Source: Atopobacter sp. AH10 (GTDB lineage: Bacteria > Bacillota > Bacilli > Lactobacillales > Aerococcaceae). From it: 54,526 bases of DNA. The stretch lies in assembly GCF_003664595.1 (NCBI RefSeq), contig NZ_QXPZ01000039.1:1-54526 (forward strand), written 5' to 3'. The stretch's first letter is position 1, and each line of letters begins with the position of its first letter. The translations under genes and the position numbers were made by a program. The notes beneath the pieces were generated by a model. It saw nothing but the letters and a program-made list of their open reading frames with translations, was not told the origin of the DNA and ran no database searches. Shown piece after piece: positions 33,245-43,131 of the stretch.

Positions 33245-33995
33245 CTTCGTTTCCCTTCCCTTCTTCTGTTTGATGGTAACGTACACGATAGATAAATTGA
33301 TCACTTCTAGCGATAGAAAAGGTCAATTCAATGAGTTGCCCCTTATTATTCACCGTTTGCCGAGTGAGGCGTAAACAAGGACTCCCTTGTGCTACTTCTA
33401 GCTCATGGGCTTCCTCAGCATCCACGATACCTGCCGTAAATTCTTCATCTGCATAGCGTATAACTTGCCCATATTGTTGTTGAAGAAAGTCATACAAAGA
33501 ACTTTTCCCGACTTGTTCTACTTCCATACGAGGGAAAATTTCCTCTGGCAGGTAAGTCGTCTCAACCATCATAGGAGTTCCATTAGCCAAACGCACACGT
33601 TTCATTTGATACAATTTAGCCCCTTCTAAAAGTCCCATCCGCTCCGCTAGATAATGTGGCGCAGTAATCATTTGAAATTTCAAGATACGATTATCCGGTT
33701 CTTTTCCCAGCTGAACCATTTGTTCCGTAAAGCTATAGCTATCTAAGAGATTTTGTCGTTGTCGCCATAAGCTTGATACATAAGTCCCTTGCCCTGGCCG
33801 TCTATACACATAACCCAAAGATTCTAGTTCCCCAAACGCTGACCTTACCGTTGTTCTACTGATGTGATATTTAGCACAAATTTCACGTTCAGAAGGCATA
33901 CGTTCCCCTGGCCTTTTTTCCATTTTGATATAAGTAATCAGGTTTTCACACAGTTGCGCATAAAGGGATAAACTATGGCTCTGTTTGGTCATCAT
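33237..33995 (-). CDS. GntR-family (HutC/UTRA) regulator of the amino-sugar operon
   Basis: A 252-residue regulator with a winged helix (LPSERE-like MPSEREICAKYHISRTTVRSAFGELESLGYVYRRPGQGTYV) and a C-terminal UTRA sugar-phosphate sensor domain (about 85-240). It heads the agaS-nagA-lacD operon and overlaps agaS by 8 bases. An ATG at 33995 with GAGG before it is preferred; the next ATG (33992) is possible. A palindrome TGGTCATTACCA lies between the predicted transcription start and the gene, so it probably controls its own operon, with an amino-sugar phosphate as effector. Confidence 0.88.
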   Translation of the reverse strand: MMTKQSHSLSLYAQLCENLITYIKMEKRPGERMPSEREICAKYHISRTTVRSAFGELESLGYVYRRPGQGTYVSSLWRQRQNLLDSYSFTEQMVQLGKEPDNRILKFQMITAPHYLAERMGLLEGAKLYQMKRVRLANGTPMMVETTYLPEEIFPRMEVEQVGKSSLYDFLQQQYGQVIRYADEEFTAGIVDAEEAHELEVAQGSPCLRLTRQTVNNKGQLIELTFSIARSDQFIYRVRYHQTEEGKGNEDV

Positions 33996-34009
33996 GTTCA
34001 CCTCTTTCG

Positions 34010-34059
34010 TGGTCATTACCAGTTAAGTTAATTGTAGGAGATTTTCGAAAGGGGTTCAA
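34010..34059 (-). promoter_or_regulatory. Promoter and GntR-type operator of the amino-sugar operon
   Basis: Minus strand: TTGAAC (34054-34059), a 17-base spacer and TACAAT (34031-34036). The palindrome TGGTCATTACCA at 34010-34021 lies just after the transcription start and resembles HutC/NagR operators (TGGT-N4-ACCA). The rest of 34060-34290 shows nothing clear. Confidence 0.7.
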
Positions 34060-34295
34060 TTAAATTCATCAAAAAATTCATTATTCTATCAAAAGAACCA
34101 GTTATTCCCCACAGGATCTTAAAAAGCTTTGAAACATCAGCATATCAAGCCTTTCAAAAAAATTCTACTTGGTGCTTTCACCCCATTTCATCTCTATCCA
34201 CCACTTTTCTCACTATTTCTTGTCATAAAAAAAAGAAGCTTTTCTCTCCCTTCATCCAGCTACTTGAAAACATCTCCTCTCTCCCCCCTCTATGC

Positions 34296-34301
34296 TATAA
34301 T
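34296..34301 (+). promoter_or_regulatory. Extended -10 promoter of the FAD oxidoreductase
   Basis: TATAAT preceded by TG one base upstream (TGCTATAAT), 61 bases before the start codon. There is no good -35. Confidence 0.45.
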
Positions 34302-34361
34302 AACTATCACAGTAGCTAAAATTTTTGGGTGAAAGACTAGTAAATAAAAGGAGTGGTAGGG

Positions 34362-35471
34362 ATGGAAGAAAAAACAGTAGCCGTTATCGGCTCAGGTATC
34401 GTAGGGGTGACAGCTGCCTATTACTTGCAACGTGCTGGCCAAAAAACATTGCTCTTTGATCACGGTGTCGGTCAAGCTAGCAAGGCTAGTGCCGGAATCA
34501 TATGCCCTTGGTTCTCTCAAAGACGTAACGCAGATTGGTACCAACTAGTGGCTGATGGGGCTAAATTTTATCGGCAATTAATGGCAGATTTAACAAGCGA
34601 TGGCGTAGAAGAACTCCCTTTCGAAGAATGTGGCGCCATTGTTTTCAAAAAGAAAAGATCCCTCGTCCAACGTTTGTACGAAAAGGCTATGGAACGCCGT
34701 CAATCTGATCCAACCATGGGAGAATTAGCTATCCTAACACCTGAAGAAATTACTCATACGATCCCCGGCTTTAAAAGTGCATATCATGCCCTTTTCGCAA
34801 GTGGTGGCGGTAAAGTAGACGGAGCGCGACTGGTTAAAATCATGCAAGATCAATTTGTGCAACAAGGCGGCCAATTCATCCCTCAAAAAGTCCACATTAA
34901 AAAGCATACAGATCGATTAGTCAGCATCACTTCAGAAAGTCAACAATGGGATGTTGATCAAGTCATTGTCGCTGCAGGAGCTTTTCTGGCTGATGTCCTA
35001 TCTCCTTTAAACCATCGCGTTGGTATCCGCCCACAAAAGGGGCAACTAATCGTTTGCAATTGTGGCGAGTCAACAGAATCTTGGCCAGTACTGATGCTAG
35101 TCGGCGAAACGGATATCATTCCTGACCGTGCTTGCCAAGTCATTATTGGCGCTTCACACGAAAATGATAAGGGTTACGATCTAAGCCTTGACCAAACCAT
35201 CTCAAACTCTTTTATGGAAGAAGCTAAATCTTACTTCCCAGATCTTCACTTTGAAAAAATAAGCGAACGAGTTGGTACACGAGCTTATACAGAAGATTTC
35301 TTGCCACTTTATGGGGACTATCCTTTCTGCAATAGAATAAAAGTCGCTAGCGGACTAGGCTCTTCCGGTTTAACCAGTGGCCCTATTATAGGCTATCGTT
35401 TGGCTCAACGGATTTTAGGCAAAGAAATCTCCATCCCTGAAGCCTTTAACCCCAATAAATACATTGACTAA
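34362..35471 (+). CDS. FAD-dependent oxidoreductase (DadA-like amine/amino-acid oxidase)
   Basis: A 369-residue DAO-family flavoprotein. The Rossmann fingerprint AVIGSGIVGVTAAYYLQRAGQ lies at the N-terminus with the acidic end at LLFDHG, and later motifs (VIVAAGAFL, RPQKGQLIV, VASGLGSSGLTSGPIIG) are typical of D-amino-acid dehydrogenase or glycine-oxidase-like enzymes. ATG at 34362 with AAAAGGAG nearby; a GTG nine bases earlier is an alternative. No membrane segment. It stands alone, divergent from the amino-sugar operon. The substrate is unknown. Confidence 0.85.
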   Translation: MEEKTVAVIGSGIVGVTAAYYLQRAGQKTLLFDHGVGQASKASAGIICPWFSQRRNADWYQLVADGAKFYRQLMADLTSDGVEELPFEECGAIVFKKKRSLVQRLYEKAMERRQSDPTMGELAILTPEEITHTIPGFKSAYHALFASGGGKVDGARLVKIMQDQFVQQGGQFIPQKVHIKKHTDRLVSITSESQQWDVDQVIVAAGAFLADVLSPLNHRVGIRPQKGQLIVCNCGESTESWPVLMLVGETDIIPDRACQVIIGASHENDKGYDLSLDQTISNSFMEEAKSYFPDLHFEKISERVGTRAYTEDFLPLYGDYPFCNRIKVASGLGSSGLTSGPIIGYRLAQRILGKEISIPEAFNPNKYID

Positions 35472-35685
35472 TCTGACAATACTCTTCTCTCTATGCACGG
35501 TTTTTACTTAGAAGCACACAAAGTACCAGCTCAAATGAATTTATTCATTAAGCTATTTATTGTTTTTTTACAAATTATTTTGCTATATACCTATCAATTC
35601 AAGCTTTTTACTAGCTTTTCTAAAAAATATCCTGTATTCTTGAATAGAACCTATTTTATAGCACTTATCAAAAAGGAGGCCTATT

Positions 35686-36069
35686 ATGTTAAAAGAGTTT
35701 AAGGATTTTTTGATGCGTGGTAATGTAATGGACTTGGCTGTCGGTGTTATTATCGGGGCTGCTTTCAAAGCAATCGTCGATTCTTTGGTAGCTGACTTAA
35801 TCATGCCTATCATCAATGCGCTAACTGGCTCTACAGATGTCACCGACCTTTCCCTCAAAATCGGGGTTGCTACATTGAAATACGGTAATTTCTTACAAGC
35901 GGTTATCAATTTTGTCATCATCGGATTCGTTCTCTTTGTAATGGTTAAAGCCGTCAACACAGCCCAAGAACGTTTAGCTGGCAAAAAAGATGTTGAAGAA
36001 GTGGCAGAAGCAAAACCAACTGCAGAAGATTACCTTCGCGATATTCGAGACCTTTTGTCAAAAAAATAA
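35686..36069 (+). CDS. mscL: Large-conductance mechanosensitive channel
   Basis: A 127-residue MscL: FKDFLMRGNVMDLAVGVIIGAAFKAIV is the conserved N-terminal amphipathic helix plus first membrane segment, the second membrane segment is about 66-90 (LQAVINFVIIGFVLFVMVKAVN), and the charged C-terminal bundle is present. It opens when the membrane is stretched and protects against osmotic downshock. ATG with AAAAGGAGG before it. It is followed by a strong nested terminator. Confidence 0.97.
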   Translation: MLKEFKDFLMRGNVMDLAVGVIIGAAFKAIVDSLVADLIMPIINALTGSTDVTDLSLKIGVATLKYGNFLQAVINFVIIGFVLFVMVKAVNTAQERLAGKKDVEEVAEAKPTAEDYLRDIRDLLSKK

Positions 36070-36147
36070 AGACTTGCCTATAGTCTAAGAACCACTCCCC
36101 TCTCTATTGGAAGGGAGTTTTTTTAGATCTGGCAAGTCTTTTTTTAT
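36067..36147. terminator. Nested bidirectional terminator between mscL and the collagen-like gene
   Basis: An inner hairpin ACTCCC/GGGAGT with T7 sits inside an outer stem AAGACTTGCC/GGCAAGTCTT with another T-run. A-runs on the far side make it usable for the minus-strand gene too. Confidence 0.85.
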
Positions 36148-36233
36148 TTTAGGCAAAGCACTGAAATTACCTTTATCCTACTTTTATAGCTTCCTTAGTG
36201 AACTTATTTATAGATCAGACTATCTGTTTCGAT

Positions 36234-39200
36234 TTATTCGTCTTCATCTTCTTTCTTGCCTTTCGCCAATAAAGCCATAGCCCCCGTCAGCAAGATAACC
36301 GCTTGGCCAATCGTGTTTATTCCAAATAAAGAGTTTTCGCCGGTTTGTGGAAGTCTTTTCAACTTTTGAGTCGTCGGCTGTTTTTCAAGATCTTTTGACT
36401 TTGTCACTTTTTCCCCTGTCGCTTTTTGGCCTGACACTTTTGCCCTTGTAGCTTCTTGGCCTGACACTTTTGGGACTAGCTTTTTTGGTACTGGATCTTC
36501 TTTTACTGAAGATTCTTGCATTGGCGCTTTTGGAGATGCATTTTCCTGCATTGGGTCTATGCTTCTAACTTTTCCTTCATTCCTTTTTTCCTCATTCCCT
36601 GTTTCTTCCTTATCAGTATGTGTTATTTCCGATGAGGAACTAGACTCTTCCTTATCATTCTTTCTAGGCATTTCTTCACTAGATTTCTCCGGATCATCAT
36701 TTTCTTTTTTATCGCCTCTAGCATAAAATTCAGCTTTTGATCCTTGATCTCCTTGTTTGCCTTGTGGGCCTACTGCACCACGATCTCCCTTGTCACCTTT
36801 CGGGCCTTGTGAGCCGGATTCGCCTCGTGGCCCTTGTGGGCCTTGTGGACCTACTTCACCTTGCGGTCCTTGTGGGCCTGTTTCACCTTGTGCCCCTTGT
36901 GGGCCTGCTTCTCCTCGTGGACCTTGTGGGCCGGCTTCTCCTCGTGGACCTTGCGGACCTGCTTCTCCCTTCGGACCTTGTGGGCCGGCTTCACCGCGTG
37001 GGCCTTGTGGACCTGCTTCTCCCTTCGGACCTTGTGGACCTGCTTCACCGCGTGGGCCTTGTGGACCTGCTTCTCCCTTCGGTCCTTGTGGGCCTGCTTC
37101 ACCGCGTGGGCCTTGTGGACCTGCTTCTCCCTTCGGACCTTGTGGACCTGCTTCACCTTTCGGACCTGCTGGGCCGGCTTCGCCTCGTGGGCCTTGTGGA
37201 CCTACTTCGCCTTGTGGGCCTTGTGGACCTACTGCTCCTTGATCTCCCTTGTCGCCTTTCGAGCCTTGTGGTCCTGCTTCTCCCTTCGGACCTTGTGGGC
37301 CGGCTTCTCCTCGTGGACCTTGCGGACCTGCTTCTCCCTTCGGACCTTGTGGGCCGGCTTCACCGCGTGGGCCTTGTGGACCTGCTTCTCCCTTCGGACC
37401 TTGTGGGCCTGCTTCGCCTCGTGGGCCTTGCGGACCTGCTTCTCCCTTCGGACCTTGTGGGCCTGCTTCTCCTCGTGGACCTTGCGGACCTGCTTCTCCC
37501 TTCGGACCTTGTGGACCTACTTCGCCTTGTGGGCCTTGTGGACCTACTGCTCCTTGATCTCCCTTGTCGCCTTTCGAGCCTTGTGGTCCTGCTTCTCCCT
37601 TCGGACCTTGTGGGCCGGCTTCACCTCGTAGGCCTTGTGGACCTGCTGGACCCGCTTCTCCTCGTGGACCCGCTGGACCTGCTGGGCCTGCTTCGCCTCG
37701 TGGGCCTTGCGGACCTGGTTCCCCATTACTACCGTTATAAATGGTCCATTCTTTTTTATCCTTACGACTACGCCCGTCTTTATCCACCGTCGTATAATGG
37801 ATAGTTACTTTAGTTCCTGTTCTTTCAGCTTCAGTAACGGATTCAGTTTCTATAGCTATATCCTTCAAAATACTGCCAGTCCCTTTAATCCATACTTCAT
37901 TAACTGGCTTTTTCTCTACAATACTGCTCACTTCTTCAAAATAACCTTGATAGAGTTTAGGGTTAAATTCTCCATCCTTTACAATCGCAGGATACTTGTA
38001 AAAATGACGAACTTTCCCCAATTCTCCAGATCTCACTAATTTCATATAACCAAGTGGGAGATCCGGATCCTCTTTTACTTCAACCTTATAATCAACACTT
38101 TCTACGGTCATTTCATAGGCATATTGTTCTTCTGCCATAAGTTGGTAGACACCATAATCAAGCTGTTTGGCATCCCCTTTACGGATATCTGCCTTCAGCA
38201 CCTTTTTATTTTTCGACTGATAGCCTAAGGGAGACATAAATTTAACCAAGTATTGTCGAGGAATCTTGTTGTTAAAACTATAATTCCCGTTAGCATCAGT
38301 GAAAGTCTCTCCTATCAAATCTCCAGCAGTATCGCATAATTGCACTTTCACTCCTGCCTTACCTGGTTCTCCATTTTGTGCTTTTTTCCCATCTCGGTTA
38401 TAGTCCTCAAAAACTTGCCCCTCAATATTATATCTTTCTTTTATTTCACCAAGCCCTATAGTTGCTGACGATACACTCTTCCCTAAACTTAAGGATCGAT
38501 TTTCGGCTATATTATACCCTCCTATCGTTCGGTAATAATAGGTCGAAAACGCCTTTAACTCGTCTTTCGCCGTCTTAGGCCTCTTTACTTTGATCTCAAA
38601 ATAATAGGCTTTATAGCTTGTAGGCAGTTTAAACATATATAATCTTTCGCCATTTTTGCCTATCGCAGGCAGCAGTTTTGCATCTTCCTTTTTCATGTCC
38701 TCTTCTCGGAGAACTAAACTTTCTGGGATTTTTAAATTATCTTTTATTTCATAAATGCTAAATACTGGCCGCCCATTCTCAACATTGTAGGTCTCTCTTC
38801 CAAAGTTACTACCAAGATATACATAAGGACTACCGTCTAAAGTACGTCGTTTACCATTAGCAATCCCAGCTAAAGTGAATTCTCCATTTTGATAATCAGC
38901 ATCTGTCACCGTTAAATCAAAGTAAGGCTCCCTCACTTCTTCACCGGGTTTATAAAAAGAAACATGGAGCTTTTTATCCTCTAATTTCTTTTCCCCTAAT
39001 CGTATTTCAAACGGAACATCCCCGCTATTTGTCACTTGCCTTCTGTTGATAAAAAAGCACAGTTGCAACTTGACTTTACCATCCGATAACCATTCTCCCG
39101 CCCGAGTCAATCGATAGCGAATTTTTCCTTTCATCGGTTCAGCTTTAGCAATCGTCATCTCATCAATCACTAAATCAGAAACTTTCCCATAAGGATGGGC

Positions 39201-40055
39201 AGAATTATTGATATCCGATAACCTGAGCGTATCTGAATAACTTAAATCAAAATAATGCCCTTCTTTCAGTCCCTTTGGTAAAGAAAACGACCCCCTAAAA
39301 ATAAAATAATCTCCATGAAAAGGATAGATCGTATCCGAGTTTTCAGAGAATGCATTGTCTGAATGCTTATCCAAACTAATCTTGACATCCTCTAGTTTGT
39401 CTGACATATCCTTAGAGGAATCCGTCTCGCTAGTTAGATCCACTCTTTCCCCTTCAGCAGCGTAAAAAGCAGCTTCGCTTCCCGTATTAGCTGAAACTTC
39501 TTCTTTTGAACCGCTTTCATTTTTGGGATTTTCAAAAACCTCTTCCCTTCCCCTAGCCTTTTCTCCATCTTTTTTAAAAGAATCTGTTTTGCCTACAGAC
39601 GAAATATTTTCCTCATCGACATCTTCTGTGGAAATAGTCTCTTTTATTTTTTCTTCAGGTTTATTCTCTTTTATTTCTTCGATCTCATTCTCTTTTATTC
39701 TCTCTTCTTCCTTAACTATCTCGCTTGCTTTTGGATCTTTTGCGACTTCTCCTAAAACCAATCCAGTTCCTGCTTCACTTGCTTCCACTTGAACAATAGC
39801 TTGATCACTCGCAAAAAGAATCCCTGCCCCAATCATCACAGAAACAAGTCCTACAGACAGTTTACGGAAAGCATAGGTCGATACTTCTTTCCCTAGACAC
39901 TTCCTTACTTTTTTTTGCCCCATTTCCCTAAAATCGATCCCTTGACCCTCTATTTCACATGAGAAAAGACTAGCTACTGATCTATCTTTATTTTGATCTA
40001 TTGCCCCTACCCTATCCTTTTTTTGCCCTTCTATTTGATTATATATCTTTCTCAT
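36234..40055 (-). CDS. LPXTG-anchored collagen-like surface protein
   Basis: A 1273-residue cell-wall protein. N-terminus: a cytoplasmic lead then a YSIRK-like signal ([21 protein letters not shown], about 70-90). Then a Glu/Lys/Ser-rich segment, a non-repeated A region, and an SdrD-B-like domain (about 540-640, [20 protein letters not shown]). Residues about 778-1106 are an unbroken collagen-like Gly-X-Y tract built from the 18-residue unit [19 protein letters not shown] charged linker follows, then LPQTG at about 1235, a membrane segment and KGKKEDEDE. Sortase A would anchor it to peptidoglycan; it probably binds host matrix or builds a stalk. ATG behind GGAGGGGG; an ATG ten codons upstream is less likely. 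Confidence 0.9.
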   Translation of the reverse strand: MRKIYNQIEGQKKDRVGAIDQNKDRSVASLFSCEIEGQGIDFREMGQKKVRKCLGKEVSTYAFRKLSVGLVSVMIGAGILFASDQAIVQVEASEAGTGLVLGEVAKDPKASEIVKEEERIKENEIEEIKENKPEEKIKETISTEDVDEENISSVGKTDSFKKDGEKARGREEVFENPKNESGSKEEVSANTGSEAAFYAAEGERVDLTSETDSSKDMSDKLEDVKISLDKHSDNAFSENSDTIYPFHGDYFIFRGSFSLPKGLKEGHYFDLSYSDTLRLSDINNSAHPYGKVSDLVIDEMTIAKAEPMKGKIRYRLTRAGEWLSDGKVKLQLCFFINRRQVTNSGDVPFEIRLGEKKLEDKKLHVSFYKPGEEVREPYFDLTVTDADYQNGEFTLAGIANGKRRTLDGSPYVYLGSNFGRETYNVENGRPVFSIYEIKDNLKIPESLVLREEDMKKEDAKLLPAIGKNGERLYMFKLPTSYKAYYFEIKVKRPKTAKDELKAFSTYYYRTIGGYNIAENRSLSLGKSVSSATIGLGEIKERYNIEGQVFEDYNRDGKKAQNGEPGKAGVKVQLCDTAGDLIGETFTDANGNYSFNNKIPRQYLVKFMSPLGYQSKNKKVLKADIRKGDAKQLDYGVYQLMAEEQYAYEMTVESVDYKVEVKEDPDLPLGYMKLVRSGELGKVRHFYKYPAIVKDGEFNPKLYQGYFEEVSSIVEKKPVNEVWIKGTGSILKDIAIETESVTEAERTGTKVTIHYTTVDKDGRSRKDKKEWTIYNGSNGEPGPQGPRGEAGPAGPAGPRGEAGPAGPQGLRGEAGPQGPKGEAGPQGSKGDKGDQGAVGPQGPQGEVGPQGPKGEAGPQGPRGEAGPQGPKGEAGPQGPRGEAGPQGPKGEAGPQGPRGEAGPQGPKGEAGPQGPRGEAGPQGPKGEAGPQGSKGDKGDQGAVGPQGPQGEVGPQGPRGEAGPAGPKGEAGPQGPKGEAGPQGPRGEAGPQGPKGEAGPQGPRGEAGPQGPKGEAGPQGPRGEAGPQGPKGEAGPQGPRGEAGPQGPRGEAGPQGAQGETGPQGPQGEVGPQGPQGPRGESGSQGPKGDKGDRGAVGPQGKQGDQGSKAEFYARGDKKENDDPEKSSEEMPRKNDKEESSSSSEITHTDKEETGNEEKRNEGKVRSIDPMQENASPKAPMQESSVKEDPVPKKLVPKVSGQEATRAKVSGQKATGEKVTKSKDLEKQPTTQKLKRLPQTGENSLFGINTIGQAVILLTGAMALLAKGKKEDEDE
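36760..37722 (-). repeat. Collagen-like coding repeat array
   Basis: Tandem 54-base units (18 residues) with small variants, and two copies of a larger block containing [14 protein letters not shown]. The units are nearly identical in DNA, so the array probably expands and contracts. The array stays in frame throughout. Confidence 0.9.
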
Positions 40056-40636
40056 TTTCCCCCTCCAAAAGTATGCCTTCAACACTTATATTTTAACTAT
40101 CTATATATTAATATACAAAAACCCTCTATTAAGATTTCAGTAAGAGGATGTTAAGGGAAGGAAAGCGCTTAGCAGATGGATTCCCGTTCGGTAAAATGAG
40201 TGAAAATAGAATATTCGTCAATGTATATCTTTAAAGGCCACTCGTTTTCAAATTATAATCACTAGAGATATAACCGTCCTCTTATAGCTCTCATTTAACA
40301 TTTTATAAAATACGCCTATATCCCTATTTTTTTTAAAAAATATTTACAAACCAAGTCTTTAAAGAAAAGTCTTTTCATGATATTCCTATATAGTTTGCAT
40401 TTATTTCTAACTTGTAATCATTACAATCCCTCTATTTCATACCTTTTCTTAACTAATCCGCACTTGCTTCCCCATTTTAACTCTTACTATATTTTTACCT
40501 TACTTTTTTCGCAATTCCCTATTCCAAGCTCCTCTTTCCTATTTTCTTCCTATTCCCTTCATCTACTCCTCTTTTTATTTTGCTGTCAGTCTTTTTCGCA
40601 TTAACTTTCTTCCCCTATTCATGTCTAAAAGCACAA
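40056..40636. other. Long gap upstream of the collagen-like gene, with pyrimidine-rich tract
   Basis: No gene is supported. Bases 40090-40320 hold several AT-rich promoter-like stretches for the surface-protein gene, none decisive. From about 40370 to 40620 the plus strand is strongly pyrimidine-rich (C and T), with no strong ORF on either strand. Confidence 0.4.
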
Positions 40637-40640
40637 AAAT

Positions 40641-40670
40641 AACCTACCTCTCATTTTAGAGAAGTAGGTT
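40641..40670 (-). terminator. Terminator of the dnaX-rsmI operon
   Basis: AACCTACCTCTC pairs with GAGAAGTAGGTT around a 6-base loop, and the minus strand continues ATTTTTG. It lies about 110 bases after rsmI. Confidence 0.8.
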
Positions 40671-40780
40671 GTGCATAGTTTTTTGCAGGCACAAGCTTAT
40701 ATCCAGTCAATCTTATCGTGACTCATCCTTATAGCACTGGGCTTACTCAACTAAGGAAGGTCTCCTAGATTGACTTTATT

Positions 40781-41629
40781 TTAGTCTAAATCATGATAAA
40801 TACGGTAGACTTCACGTTTATTTTTCCCTAAACGTTTAGCCACTTCTTTCATGGCTTGGTTAGCTTTCACACCCTCTGACACAGCTTTTTCAATGGCCTT
40901 TCGAATATCTTCAGGCTTATCATTGATCACTTCCTGTTTTTCTTCAACAGCTTCTCCTTGCCCCTCGATAACGACCACTAATTCGCCCTTCCATACCTTA
41001 TCTGACGTCTCTTGTCGCAAGTCTGCTAGCCTTCCACGTAAAAATTCTTCATAGCTTTTAGTCAATTCCCGTCCAATAGCTATGCGTCGGTCAGGGCCAA
41101 ATACACTTTCAACTTCTTCTAGTAATTTGTTAATCCGGTGGGGAGATTCATAATAAATGCCCGTTACTGCTTGCTTATATCCACGTTCTAGCATAGATAA
41201 ACGTTCTTGTTTCTTTCTTGGCAAGAAACCCCAAAAGGTAAATGGTTGAACCTTTAATCCCGAAGCTATCAAGGCAGTAATGGCCGCATTGGCTCCTGGT
41301 AAAGGAATGACCTTGATCCCCGCTTGAATCGCTGCTTGCACCAACTCAACACCCGGATCTGAAATCGAAGGAGTTCCTGCATCACTGACTTGAGCCATAT
41401 GGATCCCCTCTCTTAATTTGGTTAAAATTTCCGGAATCCGTTCTTGTGTGTTGTGCTCGTGAAAACTTAATTGCTTGGTTGAAATGGCAAAGTGATTTAA
41501 TAATTTCTGCGTATGCCGTGTATCTTCAGCCAAAATCAAATCCACTTCTCCTAAAACACGCACAGCTCGGTAGGTCATATCCTCCAAATTACCTATAGGC
41601 GTTGGAACTAAATAAAGATTACCGGCCAT
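40781..41629 (-). CDS. rsmI: 16S rRNA (cytidine(1402)-2'-O)-methyltransferase
   Basis: A 282-residue SAM-dependent enzyme that methylates the ribose of C1402 in 16S rRNA. LYLVPTPIGNLEDMTYRAV, LAEDTRHTQKLL, VSDAGTPSISDPG and YESPHRI are RsmI signatures. The ATG at 41629 (MAGNLYLV) is preferred over one three codons upstream because the spacing from AAAGGCG is better. It is the last gene of the dnaX operon, after a short minisatellite. A C-terminal charged helix ends ...KREVYRIYHDLD. Confidence 0.93.
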   Translation of the reverse strand: MAGNLYLVPTPIGNLEDMTYRAVRVLGEVDLILAEDTRHTQKLLNHFAISTKQLSFHEHNTQERIPEILTKLREGIHMAQVSDAGTPSISDPGVELVQAAIQAGIKVIPLPGANAAITALIASGLKVQPFTFWGFLPRKKQERLSMLERGYKQAVTGIYYESPHRINKLLEEVESVFGPDRRIAIGRELTKSYEEFLRGRLADLRQETSDKVWKGELVVVIEGQGEAVEEKQEVINDKPEDIRKAIEKAVSEGVKANQAMKEVAKRLGKNKREVYRIYHDLD

Positions 41630-41670
41630 CGAAATCATCGCCTTTCTTCTTACTTATTCAAGTCATCGCT

Positions 41671-41849
41671 TGGCTTCTTCTCTTCTTGACTGCGCAGTCA
41701 TCACTTGACCTGTTTCTCTTCGTAACTGCGCAATCATAGCTGGGCTTTTTCTCTTCTTGACTGCCACAATCAGCGCTTATCATCTTCTCTTCTAGACTGC
41801 CACAATCAGTACTTGGCTTCTTCTCTTCTTGACTGCCATAATCAGCGCT
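41671..41849 (-). repeat. 36-bp minisatellite between yazA and rsmI
   Basis: Five degenerate units of 35-36 bases, each with a form of GCAGTCAAGAAGAGAAGAAG on the minus strand. A related unit sits in the last codons of the upstream GIY-YIG gene, so the repeat probably grew out of that gene's 3' end. A 71-codon frame runs through it from a weak TTG, but it is unlikely to be a real gene. Confidence 0.8.
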
Positions 41850-41898
41850 TGGCGTTTCCTCTGCTGACTTCAAACAGTCCTCACTGCATTTTTTCTAG

Positions 41899-42267
41899 CT
41901 ACTCGTCAGCTTCAATGCTTGCATTATTTCTCTTCTCACTCGTTACAGTCAGCGCTTGAACTTCGCTTTTACTCGCCTCAACGATCAAAGCCGAATGGGA
42001 TTGAGCTAAAGGGAAATGAATACCATATTGAGCTAGGTACTTTTCTTTTTCAGGACGTTTTAACTGTTTGAAGGCGTACTCCGCTTTCATCGCTAGAGAT
42101 TTATTCGGCCATTTTTTAGCCCATACCAAGCGAACTGGTCGTCTGATTCGTGTATACTTTGCTCCCTTCCCAGCATTGTGCCTTTCTACTCGCTCCTCCA
42201 ATCGGTTGGTATAGCCAGTGTAGAGAGTGCCATCTGCGCACTCTAAGACATAGACATAAGCCTCCAT
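41899..42267 (-). CDS. GIY-YIG domain protein (YazA/YhbQ-like)
   Basis: A 122-residue GIY-YIG nuclease-fold protein. YVYVLECADGTLYTGYTNRLEERVERHN contains the two YVY/YTG motifs with the active Tyr and Arg, and AKYTRIRRPVRLVW and EYAFKQLKRPEKEKYL are typical. Members of this group are usually about 95-100 residues; the extra C-terminal tail (about 95-122) resembles the minisatellite just downstream. ATG at 42267 with AAAAAGGAG before it. In the B. subtilis order it follows yabB/trmN6. The exact substrate is unknown. Confidence 0.88.
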   Translation of the reverse strand: MEAYVYVLECADGTLYTGYTNRLEERVERHNAGKGAKYTRIRRPVRLVWAKKWPNKSLAMKAEYAFKQLKRPEKEKYLAQYGIHFPLAQSHSALIVEASKSEVQALTVTSEKRNNASIEADE

Positions 42268-42290
42268 TAGCAACTCCTTTTTAATCCCCT

Positions 42291-43130
42291 TCATCTCTCA
42301 CTAGTGGCCCTATCCCCTTTATTCAACCCCAATAATTGCGCCATATAGGGAGTATAGCTACCATCTTCTTCATGGACAGTCAAGGCTTTTTGCACTCGTA
42401 AGCCCCCGAATGATCCTTGCTTCATCACTTCGATCAAGACTCCATTGGCTTCCTGACCTTGTTTAGGGTAAATCATTTGCAAGCGTTTAGGTGTCAATTG
42501 ATGGGCTTGAAGAGTCATTAACAGTTCCGTTAATCGTTCCGGTCGATGGACAATAGCTGCTTTTCCTCTAGTTTTCAATAGACCGGAAATAGCTTGACAC
42601 AACTGCTCAAAATTCAAAAGAATCTCATGGCGAGCGATGCGTTGAGCTTCTTCATTGTGGACAGTTTGGTGGTTCTTAGCTGTAAAGTAAGGGGGGTTAC
42701 ACAAGATATAATCTACCGAGTCCAGTTTCCCCCATTTTCGGTAATCCTTCACGTCCGCCTGAATCACTTGATAGCGTCCTTCTAATCCATTCCCCTCAAT
42801 TGTCCGCTTTGCCATATCTACCAAGCGTTCTTGAATTTCAACCAGTTGTATTTTTGCCTTAGTCTTAGTAGACGCCAAAAAGGCCACTGCCCCATTCCCT
42901 GAACAGAGATCCAAGACAGTCGCCGTTTGTCGTTTAGGTAGGATCGCAAAATCTGCTAAGAGGACTGCATCCATCGAAAAGGCAAAGACGTCTGGGTGTT
43001 GGATTAAGGCAATTCCTTCTCGGATCAAATAATCGACTCTTTCGCCTTCTTTTAACTCTATTTTGGCTAAAGTTTCTTCCAACCTTTCTTGGATGAGATG
43101 TCTTCCGTCCTCTTTTTCTCCCTTAACCAT
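42291..43130 (-). CDS. trmN6: tRNA1(Val) adenine-N6 methyltransferase (TrmN6/YabB-like)
   Basis: A 279-residue class I SAM methyltransferase with VLDLCSGNGAVAFLA (SAM site) and the catalytic ILCNPPYF. The NPPY motif marks N6-adenine methylation, and the family acts on A37 of tRNA1(Val). ATG with GGAAGGAATG before it. Its stop overlaps the upstream end of the next ORF region, and yabA ends one base before its start, so the set is compact. Position in the yabA-yabB-yazA order supports the call. Confidence 0.88.
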   Translation of the reverse strand: MVKGEKEDGRHLIQERLEETLAKIELKEGERVDYLIREGIALIQHPDVFAFSMDAVLLADFAILPKRQTATVLDLCSGNGAVAFLASTKTKAKIQLVEIQERLVDMAKRTIEGNGLEGRYQVIQADVKDYRKWGKLDSVDYILCNPPYFTAKNHQTVHNEEAQRIARHEILLNFEQLCQAISGLLKTRGKAAIVHRPERLTELLMTLQAHQLTPKRLQMIYPKQGQEANGVLIEVMKQGSFGGLRVQKALTVHEEDGSYTPYMAQLLGLNKGDRATSER

Positions 43131-43131
43131 T

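Noticed and set aside
36737-37804. Long plus-strand ORFs opposite the collagen-like gene
   Set aside because: They are shadows of the Gly-Pro-rich coding repeat. Their Leu/Val or Pro/Cys patterns arise from reading the same repeat backwards.
41658-41873. A 71-codon ORF through the 36-bp minisatellite
   Set aside because: It starts at a weak TTG without a ribosome binding site and consists only of the repeat.
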